Shown here piece by piece: positions 1 to 5,781 of a DNA stretch of 7,846 nt. Every line of letters begins with the position of its first letter. Position 1 is the first letter of the stretch. The notes below the pieces were generated by a model, which saw only the letters and a list, made by a program, of their open reading frames with translations, had not been told where the DNA came from and made no database searches. Position numbers and translations under genes: made by a program. The stretch is from contig JAKALI010000166.1 of assembly GCA_021813195.1 (NCBI GenBank), forward strand, positions 1 to 7,846, written 5' to 3'. This DNA comes from Pseudomonadota bacterium. GTDB taxonomy: Bacteria; Pseudomonadota; Alphaproteobacteria; Rhizobiales; Hyphomicrobiaceae.

Positions 1-2
1 CC

Positions 3-713
3 CATCGCCTGCCGGCCTTCGCGGGCCCGCTGATGATGGAAGAAATCAATGCCCTCAAGGCCGCGCTCGAAGCGCCAGAACGCCCCACCGCTGCCGTCGT
101 CGGGGGCGCGAAGGTGTCCTCGAAAATCCCGATCCTGACCAATCTCGTGGCCAAGGTTGACAAGCTCCTCATCGGTGGCGGCATGGCGAACACCTTCTTG
201 CAGTCCTTGGGCGTTCAAGTCGCCCAATCACTTGCCGAGCCGGAATTTCATTCCACGGCCCGCGAAATCATGGCTGAGGCGAAGGCGCGCGGCTGCCAAG
301 TCGTCTTGCCCATCGACGCTGTGATTGCCCGCGAGTTCCGCGCTGGTGCGGCCTCAGAGACGGTCAACATCCACAAGGTTCCGATCGACGCCATGATCCT
401 CGACATCGGTCCGGCCTCGATTGCCCTGATGAGTGAAACGTTGCGGGCGTGTCGAACTGTCCTCTGGAACGGCCCGATGGGTGCGTTCGAGATCAGCCCC
501 TTCGGAGAGGGAACGTTTACGCTGGCGCGGGAAGTCGCCAAGCTGACGCGGGAAGGTCGGCTTAAATCGGTGGCGGGTGGCGGTGACACGGTGGCGGCTT
601 TGAATGCTGCCGGCGTTGCGGGTGACTTCTCTTACGTATCCACCGCGGGCGGGGCATTCCTCGAATGGCTGGAAGGCAAAGAGCTGCCGGGCGTTGCGGC
701 GCTAGCTGCGTGA
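3..713 (+). CDS. pgk: Phosphoglycerate kinase, C-terminal part (5' end outside window)
   Basis: Cytoplasmic glycolytic and gluconeogenic enzyme that transfers phosphate between 1,3-bisphosphoglycerate and ADP. The reading frame is open from base 3, so the start lies upstream. About 236 of the usual ~400 residues are present, covering mainly the C-terminal nucleotide-binding lobe. Visible family motifs, numbered within the fragment: VGGAKVSSK near 33-41 (nucleotide-binding lysines), DIGPAS near 134-139, [10 protein letters not shown] near 154-163 and the glycine-rich GGGDTVAA near 192-199. The end, [23 protein letters not shown], is the typical PGK C-terminus. Nothing is broken in the visible part. 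The stop TGA at 711-713 overlaps the GTG start of the next gene, so the two are probably translationally coupled. In many relatives gap precedes pgk, but that cannot be seen here. Identification is essentially certain. Confidence 0.97.
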   Translation, partial: HRLPAFAGPLMMEEINALKAALEAPERPTAAVVGGAKVSSKIPILTNLVAKVDKLLIGGGMANTFLQSLGVQVAQSLAEPEFHSTAREIMAEAKARGCQVVLPIDAVIAREFRAGAASETVNIHKVPIDAMILDIGPASIALMSETLRACRTVLWNGPMGAFEISPFGEGTFTLAREVAKLTREGRLKSVAGGGDTVAALNAAGVAGDFSYVSTAGGAFLEWLEGKELPGVAALAA

Positions 714-1399
714 GCGGCGCGGCCTCACACCTACGCCCTCGACAGCCGATCCGTGCTGTGATCTTCGATCTGGATGGAACGCTGCTCGACAGTGCGCCGG
801 ATATCGCGAGAGCCCTCAATGCCGCGCTTGATGCTGTGCACCGAGCTCCTCTGTCACACGACGCCGTGGTTCGCCTGATCGGTGGGGGATCGCGCGCGCT
901 CGTTGCGCGCGCCTTGGGTGCAGATGCGGACATCTCTTTGATCGACCGCGTCCATGATGAGTTTCTCGCTGCCTATTCCGCAGCACCGGTTGCCGCAAGC
1001 CGGCTTTACGATGGCGCTCAAGAGGTGCTTCAGGCCCTCACCGAGCGCGGCCTTGCGCTCGCCTTGTGCACCAATAAGCCGGAGGCGATAACATTCCAGA
1101 TCCTGAACGCCTACGGCCTGCGGACTCATTTCTCCGCCGTCGTGGCTGCCACGCCCAGCGGACCGTTGAAGCCCGACCGGGAGGCGATCTTGGCAGCGCT
1201 CCGACCGCTCAATGTCCCCCCTGATTTGGCTGCGATGGTTGGCGACAGCCAAGCCGATATTGCGGCCGCCCACGCGGCGGCGTGCCGTTCGGTTCTGCTC
1301 AGCCACGGCTACGAGACGACCCCACTGATGACGCTTGGGGCCGATGCGATTGTGGCGCGCCTTGAGGATGTCCCTGCAGCAATTCTATCGTTATCGTAA
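710..1399 (+). CDS. gph: HAD-family hydrolase, phosphoglycolate phosphatase-like (Gph)
   Basis: Predicted cytoplasmic phosphatase of the haloacid dehalogenase superfamily, 229 residues, the usual length for Gph. All four HAD motifs are visible: motif [11 protein letters not shown] with catalytic Asp20 and Asp22, motif II LCTNKP with Thr121, motif III Lys154 in GPLKPDRE, and motif IV GDSQAD with Asp179 and Asp183. The helical cap lies between motifs I and II, as in Gph/PGMB-type proteins. The start chosen is GTG 710, which forms a GTGA overlap with the pgk stop and places motif I at the normal distance from the N-terminus. The frame stays open upstream to base 665, but that part lies inside pgk and is not family-like. 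No strong ribosome site is seen, which fits coupling to pgk. Gph removes 2-phosphoglycolate made by DNA repair or by Rubisco oxygenation. Related HAD phosphatases act on other sugar phosphates (for example MupP), so the exact substrate is inferred. Confidence 0.88.
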   Translation: MSGAASHLRPRQPIRAVIFDLDGTLLDSAPDIARALNAALDAVHRAPLSHDAVVRLIGGGSRALVARALGADADISLIDRVHDEFLAAYSAAPVAASRLYDGAQEVLQALTERGLALALCTNKPEAITFQILNAYGLRTHFSAVVAATPSGPLKPDREAILAALRPLNVPPDLAAMVGDSQADIAAAHAAACRSVLLSHGYETTPLMTLGADAIVARLEDVPAAILSLS

Positions 1400-1482
1400 T
1401 GCAACGAACCGGCCGCAGTTGGCGTAATCTTAGCGTAACCTGAACGATCCTCCGAATTTTCGCAGTCAAGAATGGAAGCAGA

Positions 1483-2298
1483 ATGTTCGGCGAAATGCAT
1501 CTCTATCCCGGCGTGGCGCTGGCGGGGCTGGTGAGCTTTTTGTCCCCCTGCGTGCTGCCGCTCGTGCCGCCGTATCTCTCCTACATCGGCGGTACGACCA
1601 TCGAGGAACTGGCGTCCGAGGATGGGATCGAACATCATGTTTGGCAGCGCGTCGTACTCGCGGCCGTGATGTTCGTGTTTGGCTTTACAACGGTGTTTGT
1701 TGCGATGGGCGCGAGCGCCTCGGCGCTGGGCCAACTGGTGCAAACCTGGCGGATGGAGCTGAGTTTCGCCGCTGGCCTCGTCATCATCCTCTTCGGTTTG
1801 CATTTCCTGGGATTGTTGCGCATCCCGGCGCTCTATCGCGAGGCGCGCTATCAGACGCAAATGCAGGGCGTCAGTCTGGCTGGCGCCTATCTCATCGGGC
1901 TGGCATTCGCCTTCGGTTGGACACCCTGCATCGGTCCTATCCTCGCTACGGTGCTGGCACTCGCCGCCAGTACCGATAGTCTGGGGGCAGGGGTCCGGCT
2001 GCTCGGTGTTTACTCCTTGGGATTGGGGATACCCTTTATCGTTGCTGCGATCGCCATCCAGCCGTTTCTTGGTTTCCTGCAAAAGTTCCGCCGGCATATG
2101 CATCGAGTCGAAATGGCCATGGGGCTGATGCTCGTGCTAACGGGCATTGCGTTTCTCAACATCATCGATTGGTTCTCGATCAACGCCTTCGGCCAATGGT
2201 TGATCGAGACGTTCCCCGCGTTGACGACGCTCGAAGAGGCTGTGATGCCCACGGATCTGCAGGGCGAGATTCTAAAACAGCGGCCAGGGGCCCCGTGA
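1483..2298 (+). CDS. ccdA: CcdA-type cytochrome c biogenesis protein (transmembrane thiol-electron carrier)
   Basis: Inner-membrane protein of 271 residues, homologous to the central membrane domain of DsbD. The family passes reducing equivalents from cytoplasmic thioredoxin to periplasmic thiol proteins, for example those that keep apocytochrome c haem-binding cysteines reduced. The two signature motifs each carry the redox cysteine: SPCVLPLVPP with Cys23 near the start of the first helix, and GWTPCIGP with Cys149. About six hydrophobic helices are visible, roughly at residues 9-35, 57-78, 92-112, 132-160, 170-195 and 210-230. Start ATG 1483 is preceded by GGAAG at 1474-1478; an in-frame ATG at 1495 is a less likely alternative. 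No fused thioredoxin or periplasmic domain is present, so this is CcdA rather than DsbD. It sits 83 bases after gph, and its stop shares a base with the thiD start. A role in metal or stress resistance, as for some CcdA relatives, cannot be excluded. Confidence 0.93.
   Translation: MFGEMHLYPGVALAGLVSFLSPCVLPLVPPYLSYIGGTTIEELASEDGIEHHVWQRVVLAAVMFVFGFTTVFVAMGASASALGQLVQTWRMELSFAAGLVIILFGLHFLGLLRIPALYREARYQTQMQGVSLAGAYLIGLAFAFGWTPCIGPILATVLALAASTDSLGAGVRLLGVYSLGLGIPFIVAAIAIQPFLGFLQKFRRHMHRVEMAMGLMLVLTGIAFLNIIDWFSINAFGQWLIETFPALTTLEEAVMPTDLQGEILKQRPGAP
2286..2290 (+). promoter_or_regulatory. Ribosome binding site of thiD
   Basis: AGGGG lies seven bases before ATG 2298, inside the last codons of ccdA. 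It supports the ATG at 2298 over the adjacent in-frame GTG at 2295 and over the long upstream in-frame extension inside ccdA. Together with the TGATG stop/start overlap it suggests coupled translation of ccdA and thiD. Confidence 0.6.
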
Positions 2299-3125
2299 TG
2301 CCCGGCGCTGGCGGAAGTTGTGCGATCGCGTTGACAATTGCAGGCTCCGACCCCTCGGGTGGCGCGGGAATTCAGGCAGACTTAAAGACGTTCGCAGCGC
2401 ATGGCGTCTATGGTGCGAGCATCATCACAGCCCTCACCGCGCAAAACACTTGTGGGGTGCGAGGCGTTCATGCTGTGCCGGCGGACTTCATTCGTTTGCA
2501 AGCTGAGGCTCTCGCTGTCGATCTCGCCGTCCATGCGGTGAAGACGGGCATGATGGGAGATGTCGCCACACTTGACGCCGTGGTTGAAATTCTGACGCCG
2601 CGCCCGTTCGGGCCGCTCGTCGTCGACCCGGTTATGGTGGCAACCAGTGGGGACGTGCTCTTGGCGCCCGAGGCCATCGCAAGGGTGCGCGCGCGCCTCG
2701 TGCCCTTGGCAACCATTCTGACACCCAATCTGCTCGAGGCCGCCAAGCTTCTGGATGTGGCCCCAGCCGACAGCGTTCCAGAAATGGAGCGCCAGGCTCG
2801 CGCCCTCCTTCAACTTGGGCCGCAGGCGGTGCTCCTTAAGGGCGGACACATGCCCGGCGATGAGGCCATCGACGTTTTGGCGACACGGTCGGGTGTAATG
2901 CGCTTCGCTCGGGCACGCATCGCAACCCAGAACACCCATGGCACCGGTTGCACCTTGTCGGCTGCGATTACGGCGGGGCTGGCCGTGGGTCGCGGCCTCG
3001 AGGACTCCGTTGATGCGGCAAAGACTTACCTCTGGCAGGCACTTGCGGCCGGTCGCGACCTTGCGATTGGGCACGGGCGGGGCCCTGTCGATCACGCTTT
3101 TGCGCTGCGGCAAAGGTCGTCTTGA
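2298..3125 (+). CDS. thiD: Bifunctional hydroxymethylpyrimidine kinase / phosphomethylpyrimidine kinase
   Basis: Cytoplasmic thiamine biosynthesis enzyme of the ribokinase fold. It phosphorylates 4-amino-5-hydroxymethyl-2-methylpyrimidine (HMP) and then HMP-phosphate to the diphosphate that ThiE joins to the thiazole. The product is 275 residues, close to the family norm. Motifs in order: TIAGSDPSGGAGIQAD at 13-28 (substrate pocket), KTGMMGD at 82-88, VDPVMVATSGDVLL at 109-122, LTPNLLEA at 141-148, LLKGGH at 179-184, and the ribokinase signature NTHGTGCTLSAA at 212-223 with the anion-hole/catalytic Cys218. The start ATG 2298 shares its A with the ccdA stop (TGATG). No thiamine riboswitch is visible before it, as expected for an internal operon gene. 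No other thi gene lies in the window, so it is separated from the rest of the pathway here. HMP salvage is an equally good role. Pyridoxal kinase is less likely given the motif match. Confidence 0.95.
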   Translation: MPGAGGSCAIALTIAGSDPSGGAGIQADLKTFAAHGVYGASIITALTAQNTCGVRGVHAVPADFIRLQAEALAVDLAVHAVKTGMMGDVATLDAVVEILTPRPFGPLVVDPVMVATSGDVLLAPEAIARVRARLVPLATILTPNLLEAAKLLDVAPADSVPEMERQARALLQLGPQAVLLKGGHMPGDEAIDVLATRSGVMRFARARIATQNTHGTGCTLSAAITAGLAVGRGLEDSVDAAKTYLWQALAAGRDLAIGHGRGPVDHAFALRQRSS

Positions 3126-3210
3126 AAGTGCGATCGCGAACGTAAGTGTGGTGAATCCGCATCGGTGAGCAAATTCACGCCGTCACAAACCAAACTTGAT
3201 CTTGCGCTCT

Positions 3211-3351
3211 GCGACCTGATCGCTGACAGTGCGGTCGCTCATCGGGTCGGGGGGATACGCACTCGTTGGGGGGAGTGCTGAGCGGCGCTCAGGGACGCAT
3301 GCTCGGCTCCGCTGGAAGCCGGTCCGGTTGCTCCGGGCCGGTTTTCTTTTT
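3211..3351 (+). ncRNA. Candidate structured small RNA or structured 3' UTR
   Basis: Read as + strand RNA, this stretch forms a string of local hairpins. (a) CGACCTGAT 3212-3220 pairs with ATCGGGTCG 3241-3249, nine pairs with one G·U. (b) GCACTC 3259-3264 pairs with GAGTGC 3273-3278 around a G-rich eight-base loop. (c) CTGAGC 3278-3283 pairs with GCTCAG 3287-3292. (d) GGCTCC 3305-3310 pairs with GGAAGCC 3314-3320 with one bulged A. The run ends in the terminator stem 3319-3341 and its T-tract. The terminator lies almost 200 bases beyond the thiD stop, far for a simple operon end, and successive stems before it are the usual look of a bacterial sRNA. I see no convincing promoter just upstream, I cannot assign it to a known RNA family, and the 5' end is a guess. 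It may instead be the 3' UTR of the thiD transcript. Confidence 0.4.
3319..3351 (+). terminator. Strong Rho-independent terminator
   Basis: CCGGTCCGG (3319-3327) pairs with CCGGGCCGG (3333-3341) over nine base pairs with a single G·U, around the five-base loop TTGCT. It is followed directly by TTTTCTTTTT (3342-3351). This is a textbook intrinsic terminator on the + strand. There is no T-tract on the other side, so it should not act on - strand transcripts. It separates the pgk-to-thiD group from the transporter gene. Confidence 0.9.
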
Positions 3352-3541
3352 GCGATGCTCGTTGATCGGCGTCGCTCGGCAACTTGACCGTTACGTGGAG
3401 CCGTGCATCCGCACCCGTTGCGCGACAGGCGCGTCGGCACTGCCTGGACTTTTGTCGGCCATCTTCGGCCGATCGGAAAGGACCGCCATCGCATCCCCAA
3501 ATCGGGTCGTGCCGCAGGCAATTGCTCGAATTCGAGGTTTC

Positions 3542-4714
3542 ATGACGAAGGCCGCCTTCGCCCTGCGTCTATCAGCATTCTACGCGGCGCTGTTCGTGAT
3601 CTACGGCGTACAGTTGCCATTTCTGCCCGTTTGGCTCGATGCCCGGGGGCTTACCAGCAACGAGATTGCGATCATCACCGCCGCGCCGTTCCTGCTGCGC
3701 CTCCTCGTCACACCGGCACTCGGCATCATCGGCGACCGCACCGGGGGACATCGCCAGCTCGTTCTCGCGCTCGCCTGGTGCTCCCTGGTCATGATCGTCC
3801 TGCTGGGCGCGATGGAGTCGTTCTCAACCATCTTGCTCGTGGCGGTGCCATTTTCTTTGGCGGCTGCCGCAATCATGCCGCTTGCGGAAACCATCGCCAT
3901 CGGGGGCGTGCGCACATTGCGGGCGGACTATGGCCGCATGCGGCTGTGGGGCTCATTGTCTTTTATCGTCATGGGGCTGGTGGGGGGATGGCTCATCGAC
4001 CAGGCAGGCAGCGGCGCAACGATCGGGATGCTAATCTTTGGCGCTGGCGTGACGGTCTTGGCGGGGCATAGCTTGCCTGTCGCCCGGGTGGAGAAGGCTG
4101 GGGACGCGCGCAGCTTACGTGGTCTGCCGTTGGGCGATGTGGCGCGTCTCGCACGCGCGCCTGCATTTCTGGCGTTTCTGGTGGCGGTCAGCACAACCCA
4201 GGCGGCTCATTCTCTATTCTACACCTTCGGCGCACTCCATCTCCAAAAGCAGGGTATTTCCGGCATTTGGATTGGGGCCTTGTGGGCGATCGCCGTGCTC
4301 GCTGAGGTCGTGCTGTTTGCCTATGCCGGACGTTGGCTGGCGGGTGTGGCGGCCGGGCGGCTGATGGCCGCCGGGGCGCTTGCCGCCGTCGCGCGGTGGA
4401 GCGCCATGAGCTTTGATCCGCCGCTCCTCGTTCTGGTGTTGCTGCAGATGCTGCACGCGTTCACTTATGCGATGACGCATCTGGGCGCGATGCGATTCAT
4501 TGAGCGATCCGTGCCTGAAGGCGTGGCTGGGACAGCGCAAGCGCTGCACTCCACGTTTGCTGCCGGAGTCGTCATGGGGTTTGCCACGCTTGCGAGCGGT
4601 CCGTTGTATCTAGAGTTCGGCGGCAGCGCGTATTTGGCGATGGCGGCCCTCGCTGCCATTGGATTGGGCGCTGCAATTCGTCTTGCGCCTCTCAAGAGCG
4701 ATGCGCGACTGTGA
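3542..4714 (+). CDS. MFS transporter, HcaT/MFS_1-like group
   Basis: Predicted twelve-helix inner-membrane permease of the major facilitator superfamily, 390 residues, normal for the group. The N-terminal pattern FVIYGVQLPFLPVWLDARGL, the loop motif GIIGDRTGGHR at 61-71 (an MFS motif-A variant), YGRMRLWGSLSFI at 130-142 and the late LQMLHAFTYAMTHLGAMRF at 301-319 resemble the HcaT (3-phenylpropionate) and nucleoside-permease-like branch. The central loop, around 183-205, is short and cytoplasmic. Start ATG 3542 was chosen because GAGG at 3534-3537 stands four bases upstream and the first helix begins about ten residues later; the open frame further upstream is not MFS-like. It stands alone after the terminator at 3351 and converges with dgcA. 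The substrate cannot be read from sequence: aromatic acids fit the family, but no aromatic-degradation gene is nearby. Confidence 0.88.
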   Translation: MTKAAFALRLSAFYAALFVIYGVQLPFLPVWLDARGLTSNEIAIITAAPFLLRLLVTPALGIIGDRTGGHRQLVLALAWCSLVMIVLLGAMESFSTILLVAVPFSLAAAAIMPLAETIAIGGVRTLRADYGRMRLWGSLSFIVMGLVGGWLIDQAGSGATIGMLIFGAGVTVLAGHSLPVARVEKAGDARSLRGLPLGDVARLARAPAFLAFLVAVSTTQAAHSLFYTFGALHLQKQGISGIWIGALWAIAVLAEVVLFAYAGRWLAGVAAGRLMAAGALAAVARWSAMSFDPPLLVLVLLQMLHAFTYAMTHLGAMRFIERSVPEGVAGTAQALHSTFAAGVVMGFATLASGPLYLEFGGSAYLAMAALAAIGLGAAIRLAPLKSDARL

Positions 4715-4722
4715 CGTCGCGC
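4703..4722. terminator. Possible hairpin between convergent genes
   Basis: GCGCGAC (4703-4709) and GTCGCGC (4716-4722) form a perfect seven-base-pair stem with a six-base loop that contains the transporter stop codon. It sits at the 3' junction of two convergent genes whose stops are only 26 bases apart. There is no T-tract on either strand, so intrinsic termination is doubtful. It could act as a 3' end barrier or simply be a chance GC-rich palindrome. Confidence 0.3.
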
Positions 4723-4740
4723 GCCATTGGCCGGCAAGCC

Positions 4741-5718
4741 TCAACCCCACAATTCCCGTTGGGCCGGCTCAATCACGCCATCACGAATTGCGATGGCCCC
4801 CTCTCGGTCGCGCGCTAACAGCAAAGGGCCATCCAGATCAACCCAGCGGGCATATTGGGCAACGAGCATGGCGGGTGCGATCGCGAGTGACGTTGCGACC
4901 ATGGATCCGGCCATGATGTCCAGGCCGGCAGCGCGGGCAGCGTCGGCCATGGCCAAGGCTTCGGTCAGTCCTCCGGCCTTGTCGAGCTTGATGTTGACGG
5001 CATCATAACGGGTAAGCAGCCCGGCGATGTCGGCTGAGGTGTGCGCACTTTCGTCGGCGCAGACGGCAACCGGCCGCTCGCAGGATGCCAGAGCCGTATC
5101 AGCCCCAGCCGGCAGCGGTTGCTCAACGACCTCCATGCCCGTTTCGGCCGCAACCGCGAGCAAGTGGCCCAACTGTTCGGACGTCCAGGACTCGTTGGCA
5201 TCGGCGAGGAGCCGGGCATCGGGGCGGGCAGCACGCACGGCGCGCATGCGCTCCGCATCACCATCCCCGCCGAGCTTCAGTTTGAGGAGGCCCAACTCGG
5301 GCACCGCGCGCGCGGCTTCGGCCATGGCGCCGGGTGTATCGAGGCTTAAGGTGAAACAGGTGAGATGTGCGCCAGGCTGCGGACGTCCGGCGATCACCGC
5401 GGCGGGGACGCCAGCGAGCTTCGCTTCCAAGTCCCACAGCGCGCAGTCGAGCGCGTTGCGGGCCGCTCCGGGGGGCAGGGCACGCTGGAGGTCGCCGCGC
5501 GATTGCGGCGCGCCGAGGCGCGTGATGACTGCCGCGACAGCCTCCGGCGTTTCGCCGTAGCGCGCATACGGCACACATTCACCTCGCCCGATCGCGTCGC
5601 CCTGCTGCAGCGTGGCGACGACGACGCGCGCCTCGGTCTTGGCGCCGCGTGAGATCACGAACGGGCGCACCAGCGGCCAGCTTTCGATGCGAACGGTGAG
5701 TGTGCGATCGGCAGGCAT
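4741..5718 (-). CDS. dgcA: Enolase-superfamily dipeptide epimerase / N-acetyl-D-glutamate racemase (DgcA-like)
   Basis: Cytoplasmic muconate-lactonizing subgroup enzyme of the enolase superfamily, 325 residues. The catalytic set for 1,1-proton transfer is complete: KLKLG with Lys146 and Lys148, metal ligands Asp173 (DANES), Glu199 (EQP) and Asp222 (DES), the opposite-face base Lys244 in NIKLDKAGG, GSM at 271-273, and Asp294-x-Asp296 in DLDGP. The last motif is typical of L-Ala-D/L-Glu epimerases, where it holds the substrate amino group. The N-terminal RGAKTEA and GRGECVPYARYGE stretches fit the alphaproteobacterial proteins named DgcA, which racemise N-acetyl-D-glutamate in D-glutamate breakdown together with DgcN (DUF1611). 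No dgcN is in the window, so L-Ala-D/L-Glu epimerase in murein-peptide recycling is the main alternative. The start is ATG 5718, with no clear ribosome site. It lies 63 bases after the coiled-coil gene on the same strand. Confidence 0.85.
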   Translation of the reverse strand: MPADRTLTVRIESWPLVRPFVISRGAKTEARVVVATLQQGDAIGRGECVPYARYGETPEAVAAVITRLGAPQSRGDLQRALPPGAARNALDCALWDLEAKLAGVPAAVIAGRPQPGAHLTCFTLSLDTPGAMAEAARAVPELGLLKLKLGGDGDAERMRAVRAARPDARLLADANESWTSEQLGHLLAVAAETGMEVVEQPLPAGADTALASCERPVAVCADESAHTSADIAGLLTRYDAVNIKLDKAGGLTEALAMADAARAAGLDIMAGSMVATSLAIAPAMLVAQYARWVDLDGPLLLARDREGAIAIRDGVIEPAQRELWG

Positions 5719-5732
5719 CGGTCGGCGCGGTC

Positions 5733-5760
5733 AATGTATCCCTCGAAGAGACGTACTCAA
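5733..5760 (-). promoter_or_regulatory. Possible promoter of dgcA
   Basis: On the - strand, TTGAGT (5760-5755) and TACATT (5738-5733) match the housekeeping sigma consensus at four of six positions each, with a 16-base spacer. Transcription would begin around 5726, leaving a leader of only about eight bases before ATG 5718. That would explain the missing Shine-Dalgarno sequence. Two four-of-six boxes can occur by chance, so this is a weak call. Confidence 0.3.
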
Positions 5761-5781
5761 ATCAGGGAGGAGCCAGCCTCA

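Larger units (their letters stand above)
3126..3541. other. 416-base intergenic region between thiD and the MFS gene
   Basis: The only long non-coding stretch. A + strand frame is open from TTG 3266 into the transporter gene, but it runs through the terminator hairpin and gives residues unlike any MFS N-terminus, so I do not regard it as coding. Bases 3126-3210 show only a short palindrome (GCGATCGC, 3130-3137) and a weak inverted repeat (GTGAAT 3151-3156 with ATTCAC 3173-3178). Bases 3211-3351 are packed with hairpins and end in a terminator (separate entries). Bases 3352-3541 should hold the promoter and leader of the transporter gene. A TTGACC at 3384-3389 resembles a -35 box but lacks a good -10 partner. 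Confidence 0.7.

Noticed and set aside
665..709. An upstream extension of the Gph-like phosphatase
   Set aside because: It lies inside the end of pgk, and GTG 710 at the pgk stop gives a normal distance to the first HAD motif.
1309..2103. Long open frame on the - strand opposite ccdA (264 codons)
   Set aside because: High-GC shadow of ccdA: the sequence is rich in His, Gln and Arg, has no recognisable motif, and ccdA itself shows clear family signatures.
2169..2297. A 43-residue upstream extension of ThiD
   Set aside because: It lies wholly inside ccdA in another frame and is not family-like; ATG 2298 has AGGGG seven bases upstream and gives the normal ThiD length.
3151..3178. Operator-like inverted repeat GTGAAT / ATTCAC
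   Set aside because: Only six bases per arm with a 16-base gap directly after thiD; expected by chance and not placed near a promoter.
3211..3351. tRNA, 6S RNA, SRP RNA or thiamine riboswitch in the intergenic region
   Set aside because: No T-loop or acceptor stem, no long central-bubble duplex, no SRP tetraloop region, and no conserved TPP-binding core could be recognised.
3384..3412. Promoter for the MFS gene with TTGACC as -35 box
   Set aside because: The -35 match is good, but no acceptable -10 sequence lies 15-18 bases downstream; not strong enough to list.
3266..3541. A 92-residue N-terminal extension of the MFS transporter starting at TTG 3266
   Set aside because: It runs through the hairpins and the T-tract of the terminator at 3319-3351, has no membrane-protein character, and ATG 3542 has a GAGG site at proper spacing.
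5027..5560. Open frames on the + strand opposite dgcA
   Set aside because: They are antisense shadows of a gene with a full catalytic residue set; composition is Ser/Arg/Ala-rich with no domain.
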